Part shown: positions 25,005 through 42,180 of the stretch, piece after piece
Numbering within the stretch: the stretch's first letter is position 1
How the letters are laid out: each line of letters begins with the position of its first letter
Source of the DNA: Physcia stellaris
Lineage: Eukaryota; Ascomycota; Lecanoromycetes; Caliciales; Physciaceae
NCBI GenBank assembly: GCA_018902385.1
Contig: JABSSW010000048.1
Span: 186,001-250,000, forward strand
Direction of reading: 5' to 3'
Length of the DNA: 64,000 nucleotides
Notes under the pieces: model-generated
What the model saw: the letters and a program-made list of their open reading frames with translations, nothing else
The model's database searches: none
What the model was told of the DNA's origin: nothing
Program-made: the position numbers and the translations under genes

Positions 25005-25589
25005 CGTCATTCTGACTGAGTGATAAATAGACGAATTCGCGAAGTATTCGTAAGATGAATATCGCGTAGAGATTCGAGTAAATAGATACGCGAGTTCGTA
25101 AGATGAGATCGATAGATCGAAAGCTGACTGTTTCGAAGAGTTCGTAGATAGATGTTACGGATGTAACTGAGAGTATACTAGATAGTACTGATCGTGTACC
25201 AAGATACTGGATATTGCTCGATGCAATTAGGCCGTTCTGGTCTGGCTAGACTGGATACTCCCAATGGAGTTGGATACTGCTGCGAGTACACTGCTGTACT
25301 GCCTGGCGGCTAGTTACTACTGCGCTTCGTCCTCTGACACGCTGTAGCTGGTACTAGATGTAGCGAAAGCTGCTAACCCGGTTCTCATAACCTATTGAAA
25401 GAATCATGGGTGACTACCATTCTATTGCTCTGAATCTCGTTTTTCTTGTAACATACATGCAGGTCGAGCACAAGAAGTGTGCGGGTGCCAAGGCACTAGT
25501 TCCAACAAGGACGCACTAGTCCTGCTTTCGTCAGGTTATACCAACTGGATCCTGACTGCAGCACACCTGCGGAGGCTGTATTTCCAACA
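25005..25589 (-). mobile_element. Copia-like 5' LTR plus leader at the AT/GC border
   Basis: This segment repeats the leader and LTR of the nested 12369-15642 element: leader about 25005-25392, LTR 25393-25589. It is much less mutated than the other copies. On the minus strand the LTR is followed by GGTTATGAGAACC, a candidate primer-binding site matching the initiator-Met tRNA anticodon arm. The element is truncated. Its body is missing or too decayed to see to the left. Confidence 0.75.
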
Positions 25590-25822
25590 CGTGTCAATAA
25601 TGAGTTTCGCAAAATGTTTGATTTGAATAATGTCGCGAAAGCAAATACGATCATTTCTCCGATTTTTGATCCAGACGTGTAGGAAAGATGCTCGAGTTCG
25701 GTGACGCTTCGGCTACACGGCCCGAGACAACCTCACCGGACTCTTGGAGTGAGAGAGAAATTCCCCTTATCATTGGTCTTAGATGGGTTCTTTTTACACA
25801 TTAAGGCTCTAATTGAGACCCG

Positions 25823-27062
25823 CTACATGTTGACCCTCTGGGCCTTCGAACCTCCATGATCCGCCAGTGCTAGGAAGCTACCTTTGTCTAAAGTCAACAA
25901 ACTTGGCCAAGCGCTTTGCTCGGAGAACACGGTCAGCTTGTTTCCCCAGGTATTGCCCCCATCACTGCTGCTAATCACCTTGGCCGCCGTGTGGCTCGTG
26001 TAGGCCCCGACCTGGCCTAAGTTCGAATCCTCGCTGGTTTGGAAACTTACGACCAGATTCCCGCCCACATCGATGATCTGAGGCGCGCCGGCGCTGTTTC
26101 CTGTACCGGTAGACTCATAGACGATGCGACGGTTTGACCAGGTCTTCCCGTCGTCGGCCGACGTGATGGACATGATGTTGAAAACCCCGTTCGTTTCGCT
26201 TTCGAAGACGGCCATGAGGTTGGAGCCTGCAATGGTAGCGACACCAAGCATACCGTCCCGTGCTGTGATGCCCGAGCCGGAGATGGTCCGCGCCGAAGAC
26301 CACGTCTTACCACCATCAGTAGAGACGCGTTCTAATGAGTCCTGATCCGTGGCGGAATTCTCGCGGGAGTAGTAAATTTGGATTGACCCATCAAGGGCCA
26401 AGCGAAGAAAAGGTTCCCAATTACCGTTCACAGGGCCGATGTCACTAGCTGGGGCGCTGAGGTATTTCCAGGATTTGCCTTGGTCGTCGGAATATGTGAC
26501 AGTGATGCGGAAGTAGGTGTATGCACCTAGAGAACGATCGAAATCAGCATTGACTCTCCGAAATGTCCGGGAAGTTGAGACTTGTCTCCAAATCGCAAAG
26601 TTTGGGTCCCCTTCGAAAGCGAGCGCTGCATGTTTTCGCACTGTACAGAAGAGCACGTGAAGATCCCAGAAAGGACTTACCAGTCTTGGGATCTTTGGAG
26701 TGATTTCTGAAAGCGCACAGTATACGACCGGTGGGAAGCTGAAGAACATAGGCATTGTCGATATCGTTGGCGTTCGACGCTCCTCGAGTCACCTCTCCTA
26801 AAACCTGCCATGAGACTCCTTTGTCGATACTTTTAACGGCAGTGATGACATTGTTGCCACCGGAGAAAGCAGTATAGACACCAATGATACTGCCGTCAGA
26901 AAGCTTGTTGGCGCGGGGGTAGGTACCTGGGCCGATAATAGCTGCGGCGCCAGAGAGGGTGGACCTTCTCGCAATTGACTCCGTGAGCGGAGCGGCCGCG
27001 CAGGTGAAAGCCACGATTGCGAATAGAACGATACGGAATATTAAAGATGTAAGGACAGCCAT
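25823..27062 (-). CDS. Secreted GH93-type exo-arabinanase (Asp-box beta-propeller)
   Basis: Two exons, 27062-26681 and 26526-25823, give 361 residues. The 154-nt intron (GTAAGT...CTAG) is phase-consistent and restores family continuity (KDPKTG joined to AYTYFR). The protein starts with a hydrophobic signal peptide ending near AAA at about residue 24. Five Asp-box motifs follow: SIDKGVSW, SDDQGKSW, STDGGKTW, SADDGKTW and SSDGGNTW, typical of a six-bladed propeller. Length and the VNGNWEPFLR stretch fit glycoside hydrolase family 93, fungal enzymes that release arabinobiose from alpha-1,5-arabinan of plant pectin. It could instead be a generic BNR-repeat sialidase-like protein. The stop codon lies only about 230 bp from a Copia LTR and the AT-rich block, so this is the gene nearest the compartment border. 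Confidence 0.85.
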
Positions 27063-28168
27063 TGTAAAGGTTAGGCTGGATTTGGTCGTGGTAAAAGAGC
27101 GTGAGAGGTCCTGACCTCAGCAATTAGTGGACCACAGTGATGGTGAGCACAAGTTCTTTCTAGGCTCAAGCTACCCAGGGACTTTTCCTCTGGCTCGGAA
27201 GACGTAGGCCGATCAGCTGTATGTGTAGGCGAATTGTAAAAGAAAGAAAAACGAGAGCTCTTATACAGAGCTGGCAGGTGCTGGTCTAGCCGTGTGCTGC
27301 CCCTGTGCGCAACCTCCAGTGATACATGGGTCCCTCGGGACGGTAGGACGGAGTGGGCTGGTAGGACTAGCCATTCCTAGAGTGATCTGGAACGAGGATG
27401 GCCCCCATACTAATGAGGCAGATAGAAGACGAGGGGCTGTCATGCCGCTTAGTGGGGTTGAAGCATGTTTGCGGAATCTTGGAAGGGGGATGAGAACGGT
27501 TGGTAGCCTGTCTCCGGAGTTTGGAAATGTCTCGAAGCACGGTAACAAGGGGTTAGGGACTCAGCGCGAGGACAAGTAATCGTAAAGCGCTCCCTTCAGC
27601 CCAGACACTAACTACAGTAACTTCTCCTCAGGAGCATGCAAACGTCTAGAGCAATCTGAATGCCACCTCACTCTGTCGAGTGTCGATGCATCAGTACTCT
27701 ATAACGGGTTGTTGAGGCTCACTGGAGTAGTATGCCTATTAAGACACTAGACGGTGCGAATAAGGTACCTTACATGTTCCTTAGTAAAGTATCTTGAGTC
27801 ACTTCTGTGTTGGTTCAAGGAAGCCCTATCGGCAGCGATATGCGCCATACTTAAGCGCTCCAAGCAGACGCGACCGGATCTTTGTTCTATTGATGCAGCC
27901 ACCAGGTGACCAGGGAATCCTCCCTTCGTTATTACTATTAATATGTACATCTATTCCGCTGATCTTGTGGAATAACATGCGGCTCGTCTCTGGTAGAGGT
28001 GGCAAATGATCCAGGATACGCCTCTATGATCAAGTTCACCAAAGTACACGGTACAAACGTTTGGGTATTTGCAATCCCCCCCGCCTTTTACCCCCTTCGC
28101 TATGCAAAAACAGGCACTTTTGAGCTGCATCCACATGCATAACCTAAATACAACCTCACATTCCGCAT
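27063..28168. other. Intergenic region, no gene supported
   Basis: About 1.1 kb between the 5' end of GH93 and the 3' end of SAC3. The longest frames (about 95 codons on both strands around 27261-27579) overlap each other and show no domain. I see nothing else in it. Confidence 0.5.
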
Positions 28169-31100
28169 TCAAAGTTCAATGGCGTCTTCCACACTAGACC
28201 CCGCTGTCGCTTCCACTGCCGTTTCTTTCACCGTCCCCATGCACGATGCAGCAAGGTTGAATGCTGAAGATGCTGCATGTGAGCGATCTAGTCGCGAGGC
28301 AGCTGCAGGCAAAGTGCTGATTCTGCCACTTGCATCTCCCCCAGAAGATTGTGGATCCCACCTTTGGGACAGTAGTCCGTGGGCCCCAGTCCGCCGCAGT
28401 CTCTGCTCCGTTCTCGATGGCGTCGTGGTAAACTCACGTAGTCTTTTCTGCTTTACAGTTTCATTCGGGGCCCGCTCTTCTCCACTGCTGCTAGCCAATT
28501 GGTTCTTGGCACCTTCTGCTCTGAACCAGGATATGCTTTCGGACAGGGTGACGTTTACGCTGCGCATCTGGGCAAATAATGCTTCGTCCGAATCCTCGCC
28601 TCCTTCTTCTGTGTCCAGAAGCTGCTGCGACGTCGTTGAACTGGTATCCCCACCGATCTGCGTCTTCCTCCCAAGGTGTGATAGGTCGGCATGCGAGAAG
28701 GCTTGAGATGGGTCTGTTCGCTCTTTATCGATGTATTTAGCGTCAGCTAATGATCGTCTTTCGATTGTACGTGGCACGACCGGCGTGTCTGGATCAAGGC
28801 CAAGCGCCTTCAGACGAAAGTAATCCGTCCTGGTCGTGTCACTTCGACCAGAGATCGAAGCACGTGCCCTTTTGAAACTGAGGTGTTGGAAAAACTTAGT
28901 ATCTTGGGGATCTGCGCTAGTCATCTTGGAATCGTTTGAAGGTCCTTGGGATCGACGAAGAATCCGGGTTCGCGCATGGGTGGTGACGGGGCTTGATCGC
29001 CTGTGGTGAGGTTTGCTAATTTTTGGTGGATGTACAGTCATGTGCTTTGGCGAGTCACGACGCTTCCTCTTGTTGCTCGAGACTTCGAGATCCCCTTTTC
29101 TTAGACACGTGTCAGGAAGATCTTCTGGAAGACTCGTTCGCCTTGAAGGGGAACCCCTCAAAGGCGTGTTACTCGGCATTCTGTTCAGATAACCATCGGA
29201 CTGGGTGTCTTCCGCCCTGCCTACCAATGGCCTTGGGACCGAGAAGGTTTGATCTATGTTGTGTATTGTGCCGTACATGGATTTTGCGAAAATCTTTCTT
29301 CGTTCTTTACCCTTGCGCAACAGTCCTGATTTCCAAGCATTTTTCTTCCAGATGCGGCCGTATTTCTTTCTAAGAAGCAACGATCGGCAAAGCACTGCCC
29401 TTGATCAGCATGATACATTGCGTAGTACTAGCACGAAAGGCGACTGACCTGCTTTCGTCCAGGATTGCTCGTCTTTCATTTCGTGTATAGATCTGGCAAC
29501 TATTGGGCCAACTACGTAGTCAACGAATTGCTGAAGAAGGCCATCATCCCCGAACATGATACCAGCCGAAAGCGGACTGAGAACAATTGATCTTTGACTG
29601 CAATTGATTGTTCTTGTCCGAGAGCCTGCCTCCAAGTCGGTTTGCACGGCATAGCTATTCTCGAATGGGGGTGTGATATTAGAGGGATTACTAGGCTCCG
29701 TGAAGAGAAACGACTGTGGACTCGTACGTGCCTTTGCAACATTGTGTTCTCCAATGTTGGCTGTGGATAGTAGAGATGGAGATGTTGTGGCGCTGGTTGA
29801 TGATACTTGGTGAGAGGCTATATTGAAAGGGTTTGTTGTGTTTGTCTTAGCCGCTGATAAGGTTTGGTCGGACTGGAGACTCATGGGAAGTGGAGAGAAA
29901 TCTGGCAATGGAAGCGATGTACCACCCGTCAAAGGGGACTCTTTCGTAGTCTTGAGGCTTCTTAGCGGTGATTGAAGGTTAGGTGGCGTGGGAAATAGAT
30001 CTCGCTCGGCAGGCTTGATAGTAAATGGCATTGGCGGAAACAGTCTGTCCGGTTGCTGAAGCGCGTTTTCTGCTGATTGCTGATTATGCGTCTCAGGCGA
30101 TGCGTCTATACTTTTTCCCCTGCCAGGTTTCGCTGCCTTTTCTGTCCAGCCCAAACCTTGCGCGCCATTTGGAAAAGATATTGTATTTGCAAAGGTAGAT
30201 CCGGCTGAGTTTCTAGGCAAGGCAATGGATTCAAATGGAGGTGTAGCATCATCACTCGAAGATGGGTTTCCCGCCTCCAGCGGGGCTCTTTTACTAACGA
30301 AGTTTATATGGTTGGCGGAAGAGCTATCCTGTACTTTAGACTGCTGCTCGAAAATTGTTTTGCTCGGCGTAGTAGTTGGTGAAAGTACCGGACCGATGTT
30401 CGGGAGAAAAGATGGCTTGCCGAACGAGCTGGTAGGTGGGAAAGGGGATTCGCAACCTGGTTTATCTTTTGATGTGGGAGATTTGTCAACGAAGGTTGGC
30501 TTCAGTGAGGTAAAAGGGTAAGTGTCAGAATTATCAAAAGAAACTGTTGGACCCCAGCTCGGAATGGTCATGCTCGAGAGGGTTGGATTGCTTGGGCTTG
30601 GGTTGAGCGCTTTTGTTACCTTACCGCTAGAGAACCTTGAGTTCTCTGGCTCTTCGTCGGATCCTTCTGTGACGAACAATGGCTCGTAGTGAGATGTTGC
30701 TGATTCATCTAGGTCGGATGCATCCTCGACCAAACCCTGCGAACGGGCTTCCGATGCGCTGATACCGTTGATAATGGCTGGCAACGTTCTTTTTAACCTC
30801 TTGCGCTCAACTATATTTCTCGAAAATAATTGCTCTCGTCGTGGATGGGAATCTATCACTGTTTGAGGAGTAACGGAGAATTCTGGCGGGAATGACTAAC
30901 CTGGTAGATGCTTGCTGGCAACGGATCCTAGATCGATATAAAGTACCCCGTCTTCCCTCTCCGCAACCGAAAATCCATGCTCTTCAACATACGTTTGAGT
31001 TTGTTGTTTGTCATCAAATCCAAGGATATGAGTTAACTGCTCGAGCCCCCAATCTTCAATCCTTGCTGTGCCTCCTCTTTTTCCTCTGTAAGCTTTCCAC

Positions 31101-32580
31101 ATGGTTTCCAAAGCTATCCTCCGAACAAGATCGAAATAGATCTCCGTCACACACGCCATGGTATAAGAGACAGTACTAGAACTAACGATATCCCAGAAGC
31201 GTCCTATATTCGCCTGAGCGATAGCAAAGGCAGCACGTGGCCGCAATGGTCCCTGTTCATCAGAGATATTGCTAGCCGCCGCGTATATCTTGAATGCAAT
31301 CTGTACCCTTGGGTCCTGTAATAGCGGCCGTGGCCATTGCTGTGCGCGGTCCTCCAAATCTGGTCGCTGGTCTTGAACTTCGAATATGATACAGTAAGCT
31401 CGAAATTCGGCCTCATTCGGAGAAGTTAGCTTGTGCCGACTGTCATCGTAGTAGTACATCAAAGATAGTAAGGTGTTGTTGAGCTGCTCGCGTTCCTGGT
31501 GGTGGTCAAACTCTCCAATATCACTGTCCGGTCGCGACAGTTGATGCAATGACAATATGTGAAAGCGCGCAACACGCTCGAAGCAGTTGATCGCAATCCG
31601 CAGATCATCTAATTTCGTGACTTGCTGTATGGAAAAATCATTCCTGATGCCTCTGGTGCGGTCCCACACAAATTTATGAACATTAGCCAGTGGTTGTTGT
31701 CCACCAACAACCTCATTAATAAGATAGTCGAGGGTCTTTTGAAGTACCCTTGGTGGCCGTATGTCTGATGGCAATTGCTCGTCGTAGCCAGCCGCAGACC
31801 GCCGAAACCGTTTGACCATTTTGCTTTCCTCAGGTTCCTTGGTACCAGAAGACAGCGTTCTCTATATTCAGCCATTAGTGCCATAGTCCCCGAATGCTTG
31901 GGCTATTCTAGATATCCAATCTACCTTCTCGCTGTTATCGACCATAAGCTGCACTATTCTTTCAACTCTCTCGAAACGTGGGCACATGTCTTCACACGTG
32001 CCAACAGGTGTGATCGCATTCGCCAACGAAGTTGGTTTATCTGGATCTGCGAGGGAGCCATTTTTGATTGCATTCCTTCTTTCGTGATCACGATCTTTCT
32101 TCAGCTGTAGGTGCAGAATAACATGAGAAGTCACTAAATGCCCAGTCGAGTCAGCAGTTGAAGGTGAGCTGCACGCACCTTTTGGTAAAGATCACCCATC
32201 CGCTTCTGGAGAGGAAGTGAGGCAGTTTTCAGGCCTGACGCTGGTCGTATCTCTTCAAATGTGGGGTCCATTGATGCTCGTGAAGCATGTGTAAGCATGC
32301 CGCCGCGGGATGGGTGTGTTCCGAACGGGGAAGACTTTCGAGAGTTATTTGGATATCCATCCTGCGAAGGCGAAGGTCTTGCGATAGGTGCAGGTTTGGT
32401 GGTAGTGGCTGAGATAGTGACGGCCTGACCGGACGAGCGAGCAGGTAGTTTGGCTCCAGCCTGACCTCTACCCCTCGGTGCTGGCGTTCCTCGACCTCGA
32501 ACTGCCCGGCCTCTCCCTCCACCACCTCGAGGCCTATGCGGTGCCGACATGGGGGCGTGTACTCGGCCTTGGTGGCGCAC
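28169..32580 (-). CDS. SAC3: SAC3/GANP family mRNA export factor
   Basis: Five exons: 32580-32179, 32104-31925, 31837-30901, 30858-29449 and 29394-28169. They total 4155 nt, or 1384 residues, with all phases consistent. The N terminus is Gly/Arg-rich (RGG-like). The SAC3/GANP hallmark GTCEDMCPRFER is at about residue 171. The conserved core continues through MVKRFRRSAAG and QLPSDIRPPRVLQKTLDYL to about residue 490. The remaining 900 residues are Ser/Thr/Pro-rich with a basic helical patch (RKKYGRIWKKN) near residue 980. Sac3 is the scaffold of the TREX-2 complex, which tethers active genes and mRNPs to nuclear pores. The third intron would be only 42 nt (donor GTTAGT), so that junction is the least certain. 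The start ATG is the first in frame before the RGG region. Confidence 0.9.
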
Positions 32581-33515
32581 TTATAGGTTCTCGTAAACAT
32601 CAGATGGGGTAGCTTATTTGGTAGCTGTGTTGTGTTACGTCGTGTGGACGAAGCGCATTGGCTACGATGTGAAGACAGATTGATGAATTTTAGTGATACG
32701 GCTGGCAAGATAGGGCCAACATTTCACTACCACCGCGGAGGGTGTTGTATCCGTGGATGGAATAATAATGGTTCAAGGTACAAGGTACTTTATGTCCGTT
32801 TGCGCTTGTCAAGGTACGAGTAAGGTTGCGGCCCGTCGGGAGTACAACTACGCCAAACGATGAATCAGGAATAGTGCCCTACAGGGTACCTCCAAGCTAC
32901 TAGTATCTACCCTCGATCACCTCGATCATCGCTATCTACTCGAATAAAACATCTATGATAATAACGCACTTGACAGCCTCATACATGCCAAGTTCTGGCT
33001 TGGCGAGCGGGCCTCTAAATATCATACATAGTAGCAATTGCGAATTTGACCTTGTAAGATTATGCAATTGGAGTATGAATTATGGGTGAATCTTACCAAG
33101 ATGTGGTCGGAGATGGGACGGCATTCTCGCAGCTGATGAGCGATACTGGAACTCGCCATGAGTGAATGCAGCAGCATCTAAAATACACGGACACAACACC
33201 GCAACCGAAGTCCAGCCCCCACAGCGTAAGTTGTAGTAATACGACTATCAGCTGTGCCCTGGTCCCCGAGGAATCTCACCGCCTGAGTATAGTATCTCCG
33301 CCCAAACGGAGAGGAACATTCCAGTTCAAAGGTCTGTCCACAGTGATTACCTGGACCTTCCAAGCGTACGGCGAACGATCGCGGAGGATGCCGCCAATCT
33401 CCCCAGAACCGCGCTGGAGGGCGACACTTGGTGATTGTAGACGTCAAAAAAGCCCACCCCAGCTGCTGAGAAGGCACCGGGTAATAATTGTATCGCTGAA
33501 GAGGTAAATGCTTGA
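32581..33515. other. Intergenic region between SAC3 and the DUF2841 gene
   Basis: About 930 bp holding the SAC3 promoter and the downstream flank of the next minus-strand gene. Short frames on both strands (for example 33166-33507) mirror each other and show no domain. Confidence 0.5.
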
Positions 33516-35515
33516 CTAGTCCGAAAACATCGATGACGACGGCATGTAAATTTGGTCGTCCAGCATGGAGTTTTGAAGACTCCGTTGACGATGGAGTGAA
33601 AGTTCACAGGGCTGGACGCTCATCAGATTTGACTTGAGAGGGTTCGTTATATGATGTGGAAGGTATTGGTGTTGCGGCATGCTTAATCCCAGAGGATATG
33701 GGAAGGGATTTTGGCCGGTACTTTCTTGTGGATTACTCATGGACGAATTTCCATATGCGTAATCGCTAGTTGAGCTATAAGATACCGGAAACATGCTGCA
33801 AGTATCCTCCCTGAGCTTCAAGGAGTCGTCCTGAACGTTCGAGAATCTACTGTACGCTAGCGCATTATCAAAGTAAGGATTGTTGCTATAATCGATTTTC
33901 GAGTCGTAGAGATTGATACCCGAGGCTCCAGGAAGGGTTGATGTACGAGTACATGCATCTGGGACTTCGGCGATCTTGTCAAAAGAATACGGTGAATTGT
34001 CAATCTTTGTCGATGAGTGCCATGCCTCGGTGTATGGTACGAAATCTGTTGGGATAGCCTTACAGTTCGCTGTACTGGAAGGCAGGCCTTTAATGGGTGG
34101 GTTTGTGGTTGTATGACTTGCTTGTCCAGGGCTCTGGCTTGGAGTGCTGAAGATCATGTCCTTGCCATTGGAGGCGCCAATTTCATTATATTGGTCGCCT
34201 AGTGATATGCTTGATGTATAGCTTTCAAATATCGAACCCGGCGTTGAGTCTTCGACCTTGAGTTGTGCAAATTCAGCTTCGGCGCTCTGAACGCCTGAAT
34301 TCGTAAGAGTCGACTCAAGATCGGTGAGAGGTAGCTTTTGCCTGTGCACTGTGTTTTCTTTAGTCCCAGTCAACTTCCTAGCTCCTGGTTTGGTGGACGA
34401 AGATGAAAGTTTGGGCATTTCGACAGGAATACTCGTGCTGCCATCTGATCATGGTGGTATTAGTCTGTAGACTTCGGCAAAAAGTGGCTTGGAGACGTAC
34501 GGATTTCCTCCTTCTTGTAGCGCTCTTGCTGACGTCGAAGAAAGTATATTTCGTTAAGATACTCCCTGGATGCTGGCTTGATGGGAGGTTGGATTTCCTT
34601 AGTGCTCTCTCGTAAATCGTCGACCGGGACGATTTTTAGCATGTACTTCATCAATAGGATTCGCTCTAGATAATCAGCAACCCGATGAGAGTCGATGGAA
34701 TCTTGACATTACCGGCCTTCTTGAGGTGATCGGGCTCTTTGTGGCGACAGCCTTCACCATGTTGCCAACCTTCAGTGGAGCACCACCATGAAGGCTTAGT
34801 GAGCTCGCCTGGGTTTTCATCTCCATAATTCTTTTGAGACTTTGCCTTTTTGGTGCCCCCATTGTAAGGAAAGCGAGTCTGCTTCCTGGGTTCTTTAGCC
34901 TTGATCCACGCTTTGACAACTTTCTTGCAGGCGTCCTGTTGCATCTGTTTGAGTCGAGTCTCGATGACATCCCATACTTTTTCGTCATCGTCGATTCTGA
35001 CGGTTTCTGATACCGAGCCTGCACCAACATATTCTTCAAATTCGTCTTGTTCATCTTCGGTCTCACTTTCTGGCTCCTCTTGGCTACCCACTGTCTCTAC
35101 CGAGGCGGCTTCCTTTTTAGATTGGACGCTCGATTTCCTCCTCTTCACTGGGAATGTCTCACTCGGTAGGGTTCGCTTGTGTCGGCTCGGCTGCTGACGA
35201 GTAGTACGCGATTCTGATTTCGAAGAGGCAGGATCTAAGTGACTGCTCTGAGCTTCGTGATAATTGCCGAGGCCTTTCGAGATATCAGTATTAAACTTGG
35301 ATATATAGCTGTGAGGTCGACTATAGCTAAGGCTGAGACGTACAGGTCTGATCAATGACCAACTTGGGGTTTAATTGAGCTAGTACTTGGGCGAACCACT
35401 GACGGCTTTTTAGTGGTGCTAGGTCCTCTAATCGTGGTTCAAGAAATGAGGAGCTCTTGGTTCGAACCTGGCCTGCATAATCTAGAAATATTACCAGGAA
35501 AGCCTGTGCCGGCAA
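33516..35515 (-). CDS. DUF2841 / YDR124W-like helical bundle protein, N terminus unresolved
   Basis: Three exons are well supported: up to 34713 (coding open from about 35348), 34665-34501 and 34444-33516. Their introns are 47 and 56 nt. The middle carries the family signature: KAWIKAKEPRKQTRFPYNGG, then KPSWW, then CRHKEPDHLKKAERIL across the first junction, then a YLNEIYFLRRQQERYKKEE helix. I know this as the DUF2841 (AFUB_079030/YDR124W helical bundle) domain. The C-terminal 300 residues are low-complexity Ser/Asn/Pro-rich. A nuclear or regulatory role is only inference, supported by a basic KRRKSS patch. No ATG exists in the first frame, so at least one upstream exon is missing. A frame near 35515-35390 (FLVIFLDYAGQVRTKSSS) resembles the usual N terminus of this family, but I could not fit a phase-consistent junction. 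Confidence 0.7.
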
Positions 35516-37096
35516 GGGTGGTAAGGTTGACTTTCGGGAATAAGACTTTCGATATCAGCTGCAAAGACAGAATATCTAGAAAGGGGATATCACTAACTAC
35601 CGAAGACTCTTGACACTGTCGTGCTACGTGACGGTGTGAGGCTGAAGGGAGGCGTGTGGCGGTATGAGCTCCTACTTCTCCCTGGCCACAACTGGATGGG
35701 CCATTACTCCCTGCTTCATCGAGGTGTCTCCCTGGAACTCGTCTGGATACCATACCAATAATGGTGCTCCACAACACCCAGCAAAGACCTATCGCTCTCG
35801 CAAGTCCTGTTTCACGAAATGACACTCACCCAAGAACACAATACGTGTCAGGCTTTCAGAGGTAATGAAACAAAACGGCACCGGTGAGACGGACGGTCGA
35901 GCTGGACAAGAAGTTCAAAATGTCAGCTGACTTCATCATACGGATAAGAATTTTCCACTCTCCATGCCCTGTTTCATTGCTATACTGGTCTTTCATGCTT
36001 ATGCAACAGTGAAATGATTGAGTAAGCATGGACAGCTCTCACAGCCGCCGATCCGGATACCTTCATAGGTTGTAGGGTGTCTGGTAGGTCTGGCAGAGAT
36101 AGAATGGTATCTTACCTTCAAGTTCTGGCAGATGAGGACGGAGAGAAACGTTCTATAGCAAGTATGGCCTTAGCCCTTTCAGCAGGCTCTTCCAAAGTTA
36201 GAAAGAGCTCGAGGACACCGAAACAGCGAGACAACAAGTCGTTTGATGTCGACGTGTTGAAGTACAAAGGCCCAGGCAGCGTGAGAGATCTATAGAGATC
36301 TTAATCTTCAGATCTACAAGAGAGGTCTCAGATGGTGATGAAGCATTGATATACTCAGGTTAGGAACAATAGTTTTGGTGGCAGTGTCCCAACTTGCCCG
36401 CAGTAAGGAGCAATGAAAGTTTGGCTGAAAACTTCAAGTGTGGTAGTAATAAAGATAGAGACAAGGGTGCCATCGGAAAGGTGTCTGGAGCGACGCAGAG
36501 ATATTCCGGGATCCAGCATGATGAAATACAAGAGCGCCTCGGATGTCACAGAGAGCGTTCCGTTCCGCAATCTGATTAGACTAAGGTAGTGATACAACTG
36601 TAGAGGCTTGCCCTGGGCATAGTTGTGCACCATTACTAGGATTCGAACATGTAGAATGAATGCATCTAGCAGGTTGGAAGCAGCAGCTGACTCGTTGTGG
36701 CATGTAAATATCCGTTGCTGCAACGAGCTTTTCGGGGAAGTTGAACTGCATCCGACGGCCCCAATAGCCTGCAGATCGCTCATCTCCTCTCACGGGAGGC
36801 GTAGATGCAAGGGTAATTTCTGCTTCTTACGCGAGTCGCAAGCAAACTTGACTCGGTAGTAGAATCCTTCAGAGATCGACAAGCTTTGGATCTCCTTGCG
36901 AAAACCAGGTTCAGATGTCACAAACAACCTACAGCCGCCTCTAATGCAAGCAAAGCGTGCGCAAGTGCTATGCAGCTCTTAGATTCCCAACCTCTCTTCA
37001 ACCAACCCGGTACTACGGGGGACGTTTCTGCAGCACGCGTTGTACAACTGCGCAGTTGCTGCCGCAGTTATGCTTAAGTAGAAGAAAATGTTAGCC
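35516..37096. other. Gene-poor gap, possible missing first exon
   Basis: About 1.6 kb. It may hold the start of the DUF2841 gene on its left. The remaining frames (36077-36295 plus strand, 36355-36783 minus strand) show no domain or splice support. I see no repeat or RNA gene. Confidence 0.5.

Positions 37097-42180
<5,084 letters not shown>

Noticed and set aside
27261-27579. Paired 95-codon frames on both strands upstream of GH93
   Set aside because: Mutual antisense frames in a GC-richer patch, with no domain or conserved start.
35435-35480. A tRNA T-arm-like GGTTCGAACC sequence
   Set aside because: No T-stem beyond two pairs and no acceptor or anticodon stem could be placed around it.
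36355-36783. 142-codon minus-strand frame between the DUF2841 and ABC genes
   Set aside because: No recognisable motif, no splice context and a comparable frame on the opposite strand.
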